Shown here in pieces: positions 34,031-43,900 of a DNA stretch of 64,000 bases (positions are counted from its first letter, which is position 1; the number at the start of each line of letters is the position of its first letter). The position numbers were made by a program, and so were the translations under genes. Origin of the DNA: an uncultured Clostridia bacterium (GTDB taxonomy: Bacteria > Bacillota > Clostridia > Christensenellales > Borkfalkiaceae); the NCBI GenBank assembly GCA_944327465.1, contig CALVHH010000002.1:79493-143492 (forward strand), in the 5' to 3' direction. The notes below the pieces were generated by a model, which made no database searches, was not told the origin of the DNA, and worked only from the letters and a program-made list of their open reading frames with translations.

Positions 34031-34315
34031 TTATTCCTCCTCCAACTCAAACAGAAATTCATCCGAACCTATAGAAGTCTGACGTTCGAACACGGCGCTG
34101 TCGCCCGGACCTTCGAGCACGAAATAGTGCGCCACCGCACCCTCCATCAGCCTGAAACAGAGGGCGTCGCCTATGATATCGTCTATTATGACCCTGAAAA
34201 AGGGCAGGCGGAAGATTTCGTCGAGCTGAAATTCGCCGCGCTGCAGCGCAAGCTTCTGCTCACCGCCGTAATCGGCGTCGTACGCCGAAGAGTTGACTTT
34301 TATTTTGAGTACCAT
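34031..34315 (-). CDS. Unknown 94-residue acidic protein, leaderless
   Basis: Product MVLKIKVNSSAYDADYGG..., acidic with an amphipathic pattern and EEE end. No cysteine cluster, no membrane segment, no recognised family. The ATG has no SD; a -10 box (TATCAT) ends exactly six bases before it, so the transcript probably begins at the ATG. It precedes the hydroxyacid dehydrogenase by one base, suggesting a functional link. Confidence 0.75.
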   Translation of the reverse strand: MVLKIKVNSSAYDADYGGEQKLALQRGEFQLDEIFRLPFFRVIIDDIIGDALCFRLMEGAVAHYFVLEGPGDSAVFERQTSIGSDEFLFELEEE

Positions 34316-34321
34316 AATTAT

Positions 34322-34350
34322 ATGATAGCGCAAAGGCGCAAAAAAATCAA
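34322..34350 (-). promoter_or_regulatory. Leaderless promoter of the 94-residue gene
   Basis: TTGATT (34345-34350), 17 bases, TATCAT (34322-34327); six bases then the ATG. Confidence 0.7.
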
Positions 34351-34370
34351 TATTATTTTTGATTTAACTA

Positions 34371-34399
34371 TGTACAAATGCAAAATATGGTGATATAAT
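34371..34399 (+). promoter_or_regulatory. Sugar-kinase promoter
   Basis: TGTACA (34371-34376), 17 bases, TATAAT (34394-34399). Divergent from the leaderless promoter 20 bases away. Confidence 0.65.
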
Positions 34400-34429
34400 G
34401 TAGTTAAGTAAATATGAAGGGGTAAAATT

Positions 34430-35473
34430 ATGACGAACAAAGACAACATCAAAGATATCAGGTTCATAAGCATGGGCGAATTGCTGTTGCGCCTTTCGCC
34501 CCCCAACAACGAAAAGATACGCAGCGCCAACCAGTTCAACATAACATTCGGCGGCGCCGAAGCCAACATAGCCGTGTCGCTTGCAAACCTCGGCGTGGAC
34601 GCTTCGTACTTTACCGTTGTGCCCGATTCTTCGATAGGCAAGGCAGCCATAAGATACATACGTACCAACGACGTGCACTGCTCGCCCTGCGTATATACCC
34701 ACGGCGACAGAATGGGCATATATTTTTTGGAAGAGGGGTTCGGCGTGAGGGCGAGCAAGGTCACCTACGACAGAAAGGATTCGGCTTTCGCCCGCTTTGA
34801 CTACAAGACGATAGACTGGGAACAGAAGCTGAAGGGCTTTACCTGGCTGCATCTTTCGGGCATAACCCCCGCCCTTTCGCCCAACTGCCGCGAGCTGATG
34901 ATGCTTGCATTGAAGGCGGCAAAGGATCTGGGTCTGACCGTTTCGTTCGACTGCAACTACCGCTCGGCGCTGTGGGGCTGGCAGGAGGCGCGTGACTGCA
35001 TAACCGAATATCTGCCCTATGTAGACGTGCTGTTCGGCATAGAGCCCATAAATCTGCCCGGTCCCGACGGAAAGGACTTAAAAGACGGGCTTTCGATGAA
35101 CCCTTCATACAAGGAGCAGGACAGGATATTCCGCGAGCTTTCAAAGCGGTATAACTTCAAGGCGATAGGCAGGCACGTGCGCTATGTGCACTCGGGCAGC
35201 GAAAACAGCCTGAAGGCGTTCCTGTGGTACGACGGCGAAACGTACGAGAGCCGCACATTCCGCTTCAACATACTCGACCGCGTTGGCGGCGGCGACGCAT
35301 TCGCCAGCGGCATTATATACGCCATGATGAGGCAGTTCTCGCCCGAGGACATAGTCAACTTCGGCGTGGCGTCGTCGGTGATAAAGCACACCATGCACGG
35401 CGACTTCAACATTACCGACGACGAAGAGTCGATAATAAACCTTATGAACATGAACTACGAGATACGCAGATAA
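34430..35473 (+). CDS. kdgK: PfkB family sugar kinase, KDG-kinase-like
   Basis: A 347-residue ribokinase-fold enzyme. The N-terminal glycine pair is FGGAEANIAVSLANLG, and the catalytic base region is DRVGGGDAFASG. Overall pattern (GELLLRLSP, FDCNYRSALW) matches 2-keto-3-deoxygluconate kinases. SD AAGGGG precedes the ATG. KDG phosphorylation would feed hexuronate breakdown, but no kdgA or uronate genes are next to it, so substrate assignment is tentative. Confidence 0.8.
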   Translation: MTNKDNIKDIRFISMGELLLRLSPPNNEKIRSANQFNITFGGAEANIAVSLANLGVDASYFTVVPDSSIGKAAIRYIRTNDVHCSPCVYTHGDRMGIYFLEEGFGVRASKVTYDRKDSAFARFDYKTIDWEQKLKGFTWLHLSGITPALSPNCRELMMLALKAAKDLGLTVSFDCNYRSALWGWQEARDCITEYLPYVDVLFGIEPINLPGPDGKDLKDGLSMNPSYKEQDRIFRELSKRYNFKAIGRHVRYVHSGSENSLKAFLWYDGETYESRTFRFNILDRVGGGDAFASGIIYAMMRQFSPEDIVNFGVASSVIKHTMHGDFNITDDEESIINLMNMNYEIRR

Positions 35474-35487
35474 TTTTGCACATGCAA

Positions 35488-35521
35488 AGGGGCGCCGCCA
35501 TCGTGCGATGGCGGCGCCCCT
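35488..35521 (+). terminator. kdgK terminator
   Basis: A 16-bp perfect stem with a 2-base loop (35488-35503 with 35506-35521), then GATTTTA. Confidence 0.8.
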
Positions 35522-35544
35522 GATTTTATAGGTCATTTCAAAAT

Positions 35545-36927
35545 TTATGACGTGAACCCGTCGTCCTCCATGCCGCGCAGTATGGAGCGGAACCTGAAGA
35601 AAAAGATGGTGCCGCAGATGAGCGCCGCGGTGGAGTCGGCTATGCCTTCGGCGAGGTACACTCCCCCCACCCCCATTGCGAGCGGCAGGATATATGCCAG
35701 CGGAACGAGCAGGATTATCTTTCGCAGTATGGCTATGAACAGGCTGGTCTTTGCCTGGGTCATCGCCACAAATGTCGTCTGGCAGGCGCGCTGTATGCCG
35801 AATACCAGCATGCCCATTACAAAGACGGGCATATACGTCTGCGTCAGCGCGAGCACCGTCTCGTCCTGCGTGAACATGGAGCCGACTATGCGCGGCGCGC
35901 TCATCATAAACACGCCGAGCAGCGAACACCAGCCGAAGCAGACGGCGAGCGTGAAAAAGTAGCCCGTCTTTAAGCGCTGCTTGTGCCTTGCGCCGTAGTT
36001 GAAGGCGAGTATGGGCGTTACGCCCTGCGTGAAGCCGGCTATGGGCGTGGTTATGAGCATCATTGCGCTCTGCAGCACGGTGAGCACCGAAACATAGGTA
36101 TCGCCGCCGATATCCGTCATGTCGCCGTAGTATTTGAGCCTGCCGTTCAGAACAAAGCCTATCACCGATTCGGTTGCGGACATTACGAACGAGGCTATGC
36201 CGAGCGCGGCTATGGAGCCGAGTATCGCAAAGTTGGGCTTCATGCGCCTAAAGCTGAGGCGCAGCGTCATTTTTTTACCGTGCAGCGCAACGAGCACAAA
36301 GCACGCGCTGGCAAACTGGCTTATTACGGTGGCTATCGCCGCGCCGGCGACGCCCATATCGAACGCGAATATGAACAGCGGGTCGAGCGCGATATTGAGC
36401 ACGGCGCCTATGAGCACCGAGAGCATGGCGGTCATGCTCTTGCCCTGCGCCGTCAGAAAGGTGTTCATGCCGGTGGCTATCTGCACGAAGAGCGTGCCGA
36501 TGAGGTAAATTACGAGATAGTCGTAGGCGTAGCCGAAGTTGCTTTCGCCCGCGCCTATCAGGTAGAGCAGCGGCTCGGCAAAGATATAAGCCAGCAGCCC
36601 GAGCGTGACCGAAAAGAACACGAGCATGACAAAGCCGTTGTTGAGGATATCTTTTGCGCGCTCGTTGTCGCCTTCGCCCATTGCCTTGGCGGCGAGCGGG
36701 GCGCCGCCGCCCGAAACGAAGGCGGAAAACGCCGCTATAAGCGTGATTATAGGCGAACAGAGCCCCAGCCCGCCCAGAGCGGCGGCGCCGACATCGGGCA
36801 TGTTGCCTATGTATATTCTGTCGACGATGTTGTACAGCAGATTGACCACCTGCGCCAGCACGCACGGGATGCCCATGCCGAGGCACAGCCGCCATATCCT
36901 GTCCCTGCCCATATCCTGATTCTTCAT
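35545..36927 (-). CDS. MATE family multidrug/Na+ antiporter
   Basis: A 460-residue, 12-helix exporter. MATE hallmarks include PCVLAQVVNLLYNIVDRIYIGNMPDVG in the first helix pair and the repeat-symmetric ALNIALDPLFIFAFDMGVAGAAIATVISQ. Closest to the DinF/MepA-like branch. It is monocistronic. The ATG has only GCAGGT upstream, and a TATAAT ends exactly six bases before it, so it is probably leaderless. Substrates cannot be predicted. Confidence 0.92.
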   Translation of the reverse strand: MKNQDMGRDRIWRLCLGMGIPCVLAQVVNLLYNIVDRIYIGNMPDVGAAALGGLGLCSPIITLIAAFSAFVSGGGAPLAAKAMGEGDNERAKDILNNGFVMLVFFSVTLGLLAYIFAEPLLYLIGAGESNFGYAYDYLVIYLIGTLFVQIATGMNTFLTAQGKSMTAMLSVLIGAVLNIALDPLFIFAFDMGVAGAAIATVISQFASACFVLVALHGKKMTLRLSFRRMKPNFAILGSIAALGIASFVMSATESVIGFVLNGRLKYYGDMTDIGGDTYVSVLTVLQSAMMLITTPIAGFTQGVTPILAFNYGARHKQRLKTGYFFTLAVCFGWCSLLGVFMMSAPRIVGSMFTQDETVLALTQTYMPVFVMGMLVFGIQRACQTTFVAMTQAKTSLFIAILRKIILLVPLAYILPLAMGVGGVYLAEGIADSTAALICGTIFFFRFRSILRGMEDDGFTS

Positions 36928-36933
36928 ACCTGC

Positions 36934-36963
36934 ATTATACTCCCCCGCCCCGCGTTTTGGCAA
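36934..36963 (-). promoter_or_regulatory. MATE promoter (leaderless arrangement)
   Basis: TTGCCA (36958-36963), 18 bases, TATAAT (36934-36939); the ATG follows after six bases. Confidence 0.7.
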
Positions 36964-36996
36964 ACGCAAATTGCCGATTAAGCCTTTTGAGCATAC

Positions 36997-37027
36997 GCCC
37001 CGCGGCGCATATTGCGCGCCGCGGGGC
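36997..37027 (-). terminator. Terminator hairpin of the lipoprotein gene
   Basis: A 12-bp GC stem with a 7-base loop directly after the stop codon at 37049. Confidence 0.6.
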
Positions 37028-37048
37028 AAAACTTTTTATATTCCGTTT

Positions 37049-38305
37049 TCAGCCTGCGACGGACGCGAGATAGTCATCCACCGTGCTGTAGCCATTGCTG
37101 CTCTTTACGAGGTTGTTGCCTATGTCGGCGAGGGCTGCGGCTTCAGCCGAATAGTCTGCCGACATATTCATTTCAAATTCGACGCTCTGTCCGCCGCCTT
37201 CGGCGGAGAGCGCCAGCGATATATCCTCGCCGCACAGAGCGCCGTCATCGTTCAGGCGACAGCGCAGCTTGCAGTCGTTCAGCTCTATGCGTGCCGTCTC
37301 CAGATCGATGACAAAGCTGCCGTCCTCCATGAATACGTATGTCTCCGCGGCGGCATACATAGCCTGTATCTGGCGCATAGTTATAGAGTAATCGCCCGTG
37401 GCGCCCTGTATGCAGTCGATGAATTTTACGTCGCCCATTGCTCCGTCGAGTCCCGCCGCAGCACCGAACTGTTCGTCTTTTAGCAGTGCGCCTATGTATT
37501 CATACAGCCCCTGCCCCTCTTCGGGCTCGGGCAGCAGCTCCGCGCCGCTCGAAGAATTGACGAGCGAAACCAGGTATGCCAGCTGCTCATCGGCTATGTA
37601 CACCGACGAAAGCAAATCGCTGACTATGCCCGAAGAATAAACTTCCGCAAGCGTGGTATCGTCGGTCAGCGACTCGATCAATTGCCCCACGCCCTCGTAC
37701 ATGGCGCCGATGAACGCCACCATGTCTATCGTAAGGCTGTCATCTTCAACCGTGACCGCGCCGTACTTATCCGCCAGCGACACAAACCCCAGCGAAGCAG
37801 CCGCATCGGAGGAGGTCAAAATGCTGCCCAAGACGGAAACCCACGAGGTCGACCCCGTCTGCGAACTTTCCGACCCCGTATCCTGCAAAGGGGCATCCTG
37901 AGGAAGGAATGTGGAAGCCACCTGCAGCACCATGCCCTGCGTATCCACGGGTGAAGCGTATGAAGTATCGGAAGCGAACATAGTGTAGTCGCGTATGAAC
38001 AGATAGCCGTACTCCCTTGAATATCCCGGCTGAGTGTAACCAACCTGCAAGTCGGCGCCGTATTCGGAAAAATCTATCTTGCCGTCCATATCGGCAGTGA
38101 CCGTCTGCACAATGCCTCCCTGCGCGATGTCGACCGAAAAGCCCGCTGAAAAATCCATCGATCTGTACTCCGTCCCGCGGGAAGCTTCCAGAGCTTTTGA
38201 TATCACCTCATCTGCCGAAGGCTGCGCACAGCCCGCCAGCGCAAAGCCGCCCGCCGCAACTGTTGCCGCCGAAATTACGGACAAAATTTTGCATAACTTT
38301 TTCAT
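37049..38305 (-). CDS. Secreted lipoprotein of unknown function
   Basis: A 418-residue protein with a lipoprotein signal peptide: KK, a hydrophobic stretch, then the lipobox LAGC (Cys about 26). The mature part is acidic and mixed alpha/beta, with repeated SSGxE, SLTDDT and YAGxx segments and a C-terminal half rich in strands (YVFMEDGSFVIDLETARIELNDCKLRCRL). Three later cysteines (DCKLRC...LC) could form disulfides. No enzyme motif seen. SD AAGGAG is 10 bases from the ATG. Anchored outside the membrane; function unknown. Confidence 0.8.
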   Translation of the reverse strand: MKKLCKILSVISAATVAAGGFALAGCAQPSADEVISKALEASRGTEYRSMDFSAGFSVDIAQGGIVQTVTADMDGKIDFSEYGADLQVGYTQPGYSREYGYLFIRDYTMFASDTSYASPVDTQGMVLQVASTFLPQDAPLQDTGSESSQTGSTSWVSVLGSILTSSDAAASLGFVSLADKYGAVTVEDDSLTIDMVAFIGAMYEGVGQLIESLTDDTTLAEVYSSGIVSDLLSSVYIADEQLAYLVSLVNSSSGAELLPEPEEGQGLYEYIGALLKDEQFGAAAGLDGAMGDVKFIDCIQGATGDYSITMRQIQAMYAAAETYVFMEDGSFVIDLETARIELNDCKLRCRLNDDGALCGEDISLALSAEGGGQSVEFEMNMSADYSAEAAALADIGNNLVKSSNGYSTVDDYLASVAG

Positions 38306-38337
38306 ATACCATTCTCCTTGAACGATTTTACATACAT

Positions 38338-38366
38338 ATTATATCACACATATGCCGCGTTTGCAA
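38338..38366 (-). promoter_or_regulatory. Lipoprotein promoter
   Basis: TTGCAA (38361-38366), 17 bases, TATAAT (38338-38343). Confidence 0.8.
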
Positions 38367-38505
38367 TAGCCAAATTAAAATTTTGCGCCTCGCTTTAATG
38401 TATTAACTGTATTAATTGTATTATCTGTATTGAATATATACGCCCGAGCGCGGCATACTTATGTGAAGGCGGGCGTAAAAAAAGGGCAAAAATTTAATTT
38501 TAAGT

Positions 38506-38534
38506 ATTGAATATCGCACAAGAATATGGTATAA
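38506..38534 (+). promoter_or_regulatory. HIT-protein promoter
   Basis: TTGAAT (38506-38511), 17 bases, TATAAT (38529-38534). Confidence 0.8.
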
Positions 38535-38567
38535 TATAATGCGTAAAAAATATTAGGGGGATAACGC

Positions 38568-38987
38568 ATGAAAGATACGAACTGCGGATACTGCATGCGC
38601 GGCGAGCTTTTGGAAAAGTTCGGCATATATATCTGCGATTTGAGCGTTTCAACGCTCATACTCTTTAAAGAGCAGTCAAAGCGCGGCAGGTGCATAGTTG
38701 CCTACAAGGATCACGTCAGCGAAATTGTTGACATATCCGAAGAGGACAGAAACGCCTTCTTTGCCGATGTGACGAGGGCAGCCAAAGCCATACACAAGGT
38801 GTTCAAGCCCGACAAGCTGAACTACGGCATGTACGGCGACACGGGCTGCCATTTGCACGTTCACCTTTGCCCCAAGTACAAGGGCGGCGACGAATGGGGC
38901 GGCACGTTCACGATGAATCCCGGTAAGGTTTACCTTACCGACGGCGAATACGCCGAGATGATAGAAAAAATTAAAGCCGCGCTGTAA
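38568..38987 (+). CDS. HIT family protein
   Basis: A 139-residue histidine-triad nucleotide hydrolase or transferase. The triad is CHLHVHLCPKYKG. An N-terminal CGYC may bind zinc with a downstream His, as in Hint-type enzymes. The longer C-terminus (FTMNPGKVYLTDGEYAEMIEKI) is typical of clostridial members. SD GGGGGATAACG leads to the ATG. Possibly co-transcribed with the reductase downstream (73 bases). Confidence 0.9.
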   Translation: MKDTNCGYCMRGELLEKFGIYICDLSVSTLILFKEQSKRGRCIVAYKDHVSEIVDISEEDRNAFFADVTRAAKAIHKVFKPDKLNYGMYGDTGCHLHVHLCPKYKGGDEWGGTFTMNPGKVYLTDGEYAEMIEKIKAAL

Positions 38988-39060
38988 GCGGAAAAAAGTT
39001 TGCAGCCCGAAAGGGCTTATAAAATAAAATCATAATAAATTTTTCGGGGGAGAAATAGTT

Positions 39061-40293
39061 ATGGCACATAATGTTATTGCAGAGGCAAAGCGGTGTTTGA
39101 ACTGCAAAAAGCCTCTGTGCAGGCAGGGCTGCCCGATAAATACGGACATTCCTGGCTTTATTTCGATGTTTTTGAAGGGCGAAATTGAAGCCGCGGGCAA
39201 GATGCTGTTTGAAAACAACCCGCTTTCGGTGGTCTGCTCAATAGTCTGCAACCACGGCAACCAGTGCCAGGGGCACTGCGTGCGCGGGCTCAAGGGCGAA
39301 CCTGTAGAAATTTCGACCATTGAAAATTACATTTCCGAACGCTATCTCGACAGCCTTGTGCTGGACAGGGCGCCTTCGAACGGCATTAAAGTTGCCGTTA
39401 TAGGTTCGGGCCCCGCCGGCATAACGATATCGATAAAGCTTGCGCAGCTGGGCTACGACGTCACCGTGTTTGAAAGCAAAACGGATATAGGCGGCGTTTT
39501 AAGGTACGGCATACCCGACTTCCGCCTGCCGCACGCAATAGTTGACAGGTACAAGCAGATCATGCTGCACCTGGGCATAAAGATAAGGCTCAATGTTACG
39601 ATAGGCAAGGCGTTCGGCGTTGAAGAACTGTTCCGCGACGGGTTCAAGGCGATATCGATAGGCACGGGCGTAACGTGGCCGATAGCGCTGAACATAAAGG
39701 GCGAAACGCTGGGCAACGTGCACTACGGCGTGCACTTTTTGGAGCGGCCCGAAGGCTACGAGCTGGGCAAGAGCATGATAGTTATAGGCGCGGGCAACGT
39801 GGCTATGGACGTGGCGAGGACAGCGCTGCGCCGCGGCGTGCGCGACGTTAAAATAATGGTGCGCTCCGATAGGTACACCGCCAGCGAGGAGGAAAAGGAA
39901 TACGCCGAAATAGAGGGCGCGCAGTTTATATTCAACAAGGCGCCCGTGGAAATTTGCGACGAGGGCGTGTACTTTGCCGATACCGTGTGCGATGAAAACC
40001 ACAAGGTAATATCCATGTCGGATAAGCCTCAACTTTACAAAACCGATACCGTTATGATATGCGTCAGCCAGAGACCTTCGAACCTCATACTCACCACCAC
40101 CAAGGGGCTGGAAGTAAACGAGCGCGGTCTTGCCAAGATAGACCCGCAGACGGGCGAAACTTCGCGCCCCGGCGTGTACGCTTCGGGCGACGTGGTAAAG
40201 GGCGCAAAGACGGTTGTAGAGGCTGTGGAACAGAGCAAGCGCGTGGCATATGCCATGCATGAATATTTGCAGCGCCTGCCCAAGGAGGGCTGA
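39061..40293 (+). CDS. GltD-like NAD(P)H-dependent oxidoreductase
   Basis: A 410-residue flavoprotein with an N-terminal Fe-S domain: CLNCKKPLCRQGCP and CSIVCNHGNQCQGHCVRG give two Cys4 clusters. The FAD Rossmann motif is VIGSGPAGI (about 113-121), and the NAD(P) motif is VIGAGNVAMDVA. It resembles the small subunit of glutamate synthase and the beta subunit of NfnB/SudB-type enzymes. No glutamate synthase large subunit is adjacent, so it probably partners elsewhere or acts as a standalone ferredoxin/NAD(P)H reductase. SD GGGGGAG. Confidence 0.88.
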   Translation: MAHNVIAEAKRCLNCKKPLCRQGCPINTDIPGFISMFLKGEIEAAGKMLFENNPLSVVCSIVCNHGNQCQGHCVRGLKGEPVEISTIENYISERYLDSLVLDRAPSNGIKVAVIGSGPAGITISIKLAQLGYDVTVFESKTDIGGVLRYGIPDFRLPHAIVDRYKQIMLHLGIKIRLNVTIGKAFGVEELFRDGFKAISIGTGVTWPIALNIKGETLGNVHYGVHFLERPEGYELGKSMIVIGAGNVAMDVARTALRRGVRDVKIMVRSDRYTASEEEKEYAEIEGAQFIFNKAPVEICDEGVYFADTVCDENHKVISMSDKPQLYKTDTVMICVSQRPSNLILTTTKGLEVNERGLAKIDPQTGETSRPGVYASGDVVKGAKTVVEAVEQSKRVAYAMHEYLQRLPKEG

Positions 40294-40337
40294 GCGCGCC
40301 TGCAAATACGTTTTGAATAGATTTTTGGTAAAAGCTT

Positions 40338-40367
40338 AAGGCGGCGCCCCATGCGGGGCGCCGCCTT
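40338..40367 (+). terminator. Terminator of the GltD-like gene
   Basis: A 13-bp stem AAGGCGGCGCCCC with its complement and loop ATGC, followed by TG. Confidence 0.7.
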
Positions 40368-40398
40368 TGTACTGTGAATGAATTGCTCATACATCGCC

Positions 40399-40830
40399 TT
40401 TTATCATTCCGACATCCCCTTTTGTCATTTCGACCGAAGCGTAGTTTTCTCCCTAGCACTCGCGCAAAACCGTGGCTTTTGCGCGAAAGAGGAGCGGCAA
40501 CGGAGTGAAGTTGCAAGCCGCGTAAACGCGGCTTGCTTAGAGCGCAGTTTGCCGCGACGAGCGGAGCGGAGAAATCTTGGAGCGTAAGCGACGGACAAAA
40601 GGGTATCGACCGAGCTTTATAGTTAGATTTCTCGACTGCGCTCGAAATGACAGAGTGGAAAGGTCGACCGTACTCCCCCCCTTTTGTCATTTCGACCGGC
40701 GTGGAGAAATCTCGGAGCGTAAGCGACGGACAAAAGGGTATCGACCGAGCCATACTGTTAGATTTCTCGGCTGCGCTCGAAATGACAGGGTGGAAAAGTC
40801 GACCCGACTGCCGCGGCGCATGACAAAATG
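40399..40830. repeat. Interspersed repeat family B, long composite copy
   Basis: Three or more family B arms in tandem. One is a long form (about 40426-40608) with an extra ~110-base insert (CTCGCGCAAAACCGTGG..., CAAGCCGCG/CGCGGCTTG) between its arms. The long form is nearly identical, in opposite orientation, to 49192-49378. The gap 40294-40942 holds nothing else but terminators. Confidence 0.85.
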
Positions 40831-40861
40831 ACAGGGTATTATTATTTGAACCCAAAAAATT

Positions 40862-40887
40862 GCAAGCCGCGGAAAACCGCGGCTTGC
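40862..40887 (-). terminator. Terminator of the beta-helix giant
   Basis: An 11-bp stem GCAAGCCGCGG with loop AAAA/TTTT, followed on the minus strand by AATTTTTT. Confidence 0.9.
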
Positions 40888-40920
40888 CTTGATATTTAAA
40901 CAAATTTTTATTTCGGTCTC

Positions 40921-40987
40921 ATTGTAAGGGTAACCGATGTACCTATGTTTTCGATCGCATTGTAAGGGTAACCGATGTACCTATGTT
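40921..40987. repeat. 38-base tandem duplication at the 3' end of the giant gene
   Basis: A 29-base block (ATTGTAAGGGTAACC...CTATGTT) occurs at 40921 and again at 40959. The unit of 38 is not a multiple of three, so the copy shifts frame and the gene now stops in the spacer (TAG at 40943) as ...TMRSKT instead of an earlier ...TMRPK. Confidence 0.9.
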
Positions 40988-43900
40988 ATTGACAGGGGTA
41001 TCATTGTAGCTTGCACTTTCATTTACGCCGGCTGCATAGCCGTAATGATTATACGTCGTATTGCCAACAGTATAACTTATATGCATAGTCAGCACGTCGC
41101 CTACTTTAACTTGGTTATCCGACGCATCGCCAATCGCCTTACTGTCGCCTGTAAATGTTCCCGCAACTATTGCCACGTTGTTATATGTTTCAGTATTCCA
41201 CCAGTTTCTAACTTCGCTCCAGGGATTTTGGGCTAAGTAAACGCCATAATTGCCTTTGAATGTGCCGCCCATTATAAGCAACCCGTCGTTAACAGAAGCG
41301 CTTTGGCTGTACCGCAGCCCCGCATCAGTACCATTGAACGTACCGCCGGTGATAACTATTGTATGGCTGCTTTGAGTTGCATCATCTATGCACAGCCCGG
41401 CACGCGAAGAGCCTTTAAACGTGCCGCCGGTGATTGTAAGTTTTGCCGAGCCGTTGCCGTACCAGACGCCGTCGCCGTTTGAATTTCTTATACTTTCGAA
41501 TGTACCGGCATTGATAGTTACCGTGGGGGCATCGCCATTTGGTGTAGTTTCTATAACCAAGCCCGCAGCCAATCCTTTTACTGTAATTTTATCATTTGAA
41601 TCACCTTTTTTGCCGAAAGTGACGTTTGCATACTGATAGACGCTGAAGCCAGCCTGACCGCTTACATCGAATGTGCCGCCGTATATGTTTGCTACGGCCG
41701 TAGCCGAATCCGTGCCCATCACGAACGCGCCGCTGCCGTTGCCGCCGAACGTGTCGCCCTCGATCGTGACCGTGCCGCCGTACATTTTAAAGCCGTAGTT
41801 TGCCGCCGCACCTGCGACATCCATACGCGCATTATTTTTCACAGGGTCGGCGCCGCTGAACGAGCCGTCTTGAATGGTAGCCGTGCCGTTGCTTACAAGA
41901 ATGCCGTTGCCAAGTGCAGATTGATAAGTTCCGTTATTAATTGTGAGCTCACCGCCGTTCACCTGCACTGCATGACCGCCCGTTATAGGCACGGGAGCCT
42001 GCCAGTTGCTGTTCCCATGCCCCGCAACGGTGTATTTGCCGGAGGAATATGACGTGCCTTTTGTAGTGATAGATATATCGCCCAGCTGCGGATTTTCGTT
42101 GCCGAGCGTGACGTCGCCGCCCGAAACATACAGTCCGCCGCCGACAGTATTTTTAATTGTGCCGGAGTTGAGCTGCACTACTGTTCCGGCAGCTCCTTCC
42201 ACCCTGACGGCAAAGCTCTTTATTTTAAAGTCGCGGTATTCATAGCCCGAACCAATATTGGCATTATCTCCGCCAGCAACACGAACATCGTCGTTTGCAA
42301 CGCCCGTGTGGGTGACGTTGAGCGTGCCTGAAGCTTTAAGCGAGCCGCCGTTGACGAACACGCCGTTGTAGATGTTGGTTTGTCTTTCAACGTCCTCTAC
42401 GCCCCAGCCATTGCCGTTTATGCCCGAAGTTATATCAACTGTGACATCTTCTGCCGCAGTTAAGCTGCCCTGATATACATATATGGCGGTGCCGTTGGGG
42501 GTGTTTATTTTAACATTTCCGCTGTTGAAGTTGAGCTTGCCGCGGATGACTATGCCAAGGCAGTCGGAAGTGAGCGTTACGCCGTCCTTGCCCGCCGCAG
42601 CAAAGTTGACCTCGCCCGCGGTTGCGTATATAGAGGCGTTGTCGAGGTCGGCACCCTGGCTTTTATTTATTGTGCTTGTATACTTGCTGCCGCTTATATT
42701 TATAGTGCCGCCGGCAGAGTATATGCCCGTGGATTTCGTTGCCGCGGAGAGGTCTACCGTAAATTCGGCAGTGTCGTCAGTTTTTGTAAGATTGTTATTG
42801 TCATTTAACTGATAGCCCAGACCTATCGTGCCGCCGGCTATGTTCTGCTCGGCGCCGTTATATATGCCGTTGGAATTTTCGGCGCCGCCCTTGAAAGTTA
42901 TGTTTGTGGTTGCGGATATGGCGACCGTGCCGCCGACATTGTGAATGGCGTTGGAATTTTCTGCTCTGCCGGTATAACTTATGGTAGTTGCGCCGCCGAT
43001 ATCCACCACGCTGTCCGCACCCGTGGCATGTATGCCGTAGGCAGCGGTGCTTGTGCCTTCAGCCGTAATATTTACGCTGTTATTGAAAGTGAGCGTGCCC
43101 TGCGAGGCAGCAATGCCGTAGGAATCATTTATACCGTGTGACATGTTGACAGTAGTTACGCCGTTGAACGTGGCAGAAGATGCTTCGCCCGAAACGCTTA
43201 TGCCGCGCATGGAAGAGCCCGTAAGGGTGAACTCTGCAGGCTTTGCGCCACTTTGCGCACCGAGCACGACCGCGCCGCCCACGGAATAGATGCCGCCCAT
43301 TCCGCTGCCGTCGAGCACAAAAGTTGCCTCGCCCAAAAGGTTTACTGCGCCGCCCTGCGCAAAAATGCCGCTCATCGTTTTGCCATAGGCGTTGAGGGTG
43401 AATGTGGAACTGTTTGAGCCGATATTTACGGTTGCAGCCGCACCGCCGGCAGTGCCCGTGGCAATACCCGTAATATTTGTTGCGCCCTTTTCGATTTGAC
43501 TTCCGAGATTGAAAGTTGCCGAAGTGCCCGCCACATTTGCCGTGCAGATGTTTACATTGCCGCCGTTGGCGTGGATGCCCTGCAGATAGCTGCCGTCCAA
43601 ATTGAAAGTTGCAATGGTTTCGCCAATAGTTCCTATATTTATACTGCCGCCGTTTGAATAAATTGCGCGGGAATAGGGCGCACCGGAAGCCGTCGGGTCA
43701 GAGCCTGAGTATACGTTATCGGAATCTATTGTAAATGTAACTTCACCGCCGGCTGTGCCATTGGCAATGTTCACGTTGCCGCCCGTGGAATATATGCCCT
43801 GCAGCTCGGTGCCGGAAAGCGTGAAAGTTGCACTACCGCCGCCGCCCGCAATATATACGTTGCCGCCTGCGGAGAATATGCCGTAGGAGTTAGAACTACC

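Noticed and set aside
40577-40831. Frames of 70-270 codons through the family B repeats (also at 21345-21939, 26536-27012 and 49006-49432)
   Set aside because: They consist of repeat arms translated end to end and are not conserved as proteins.
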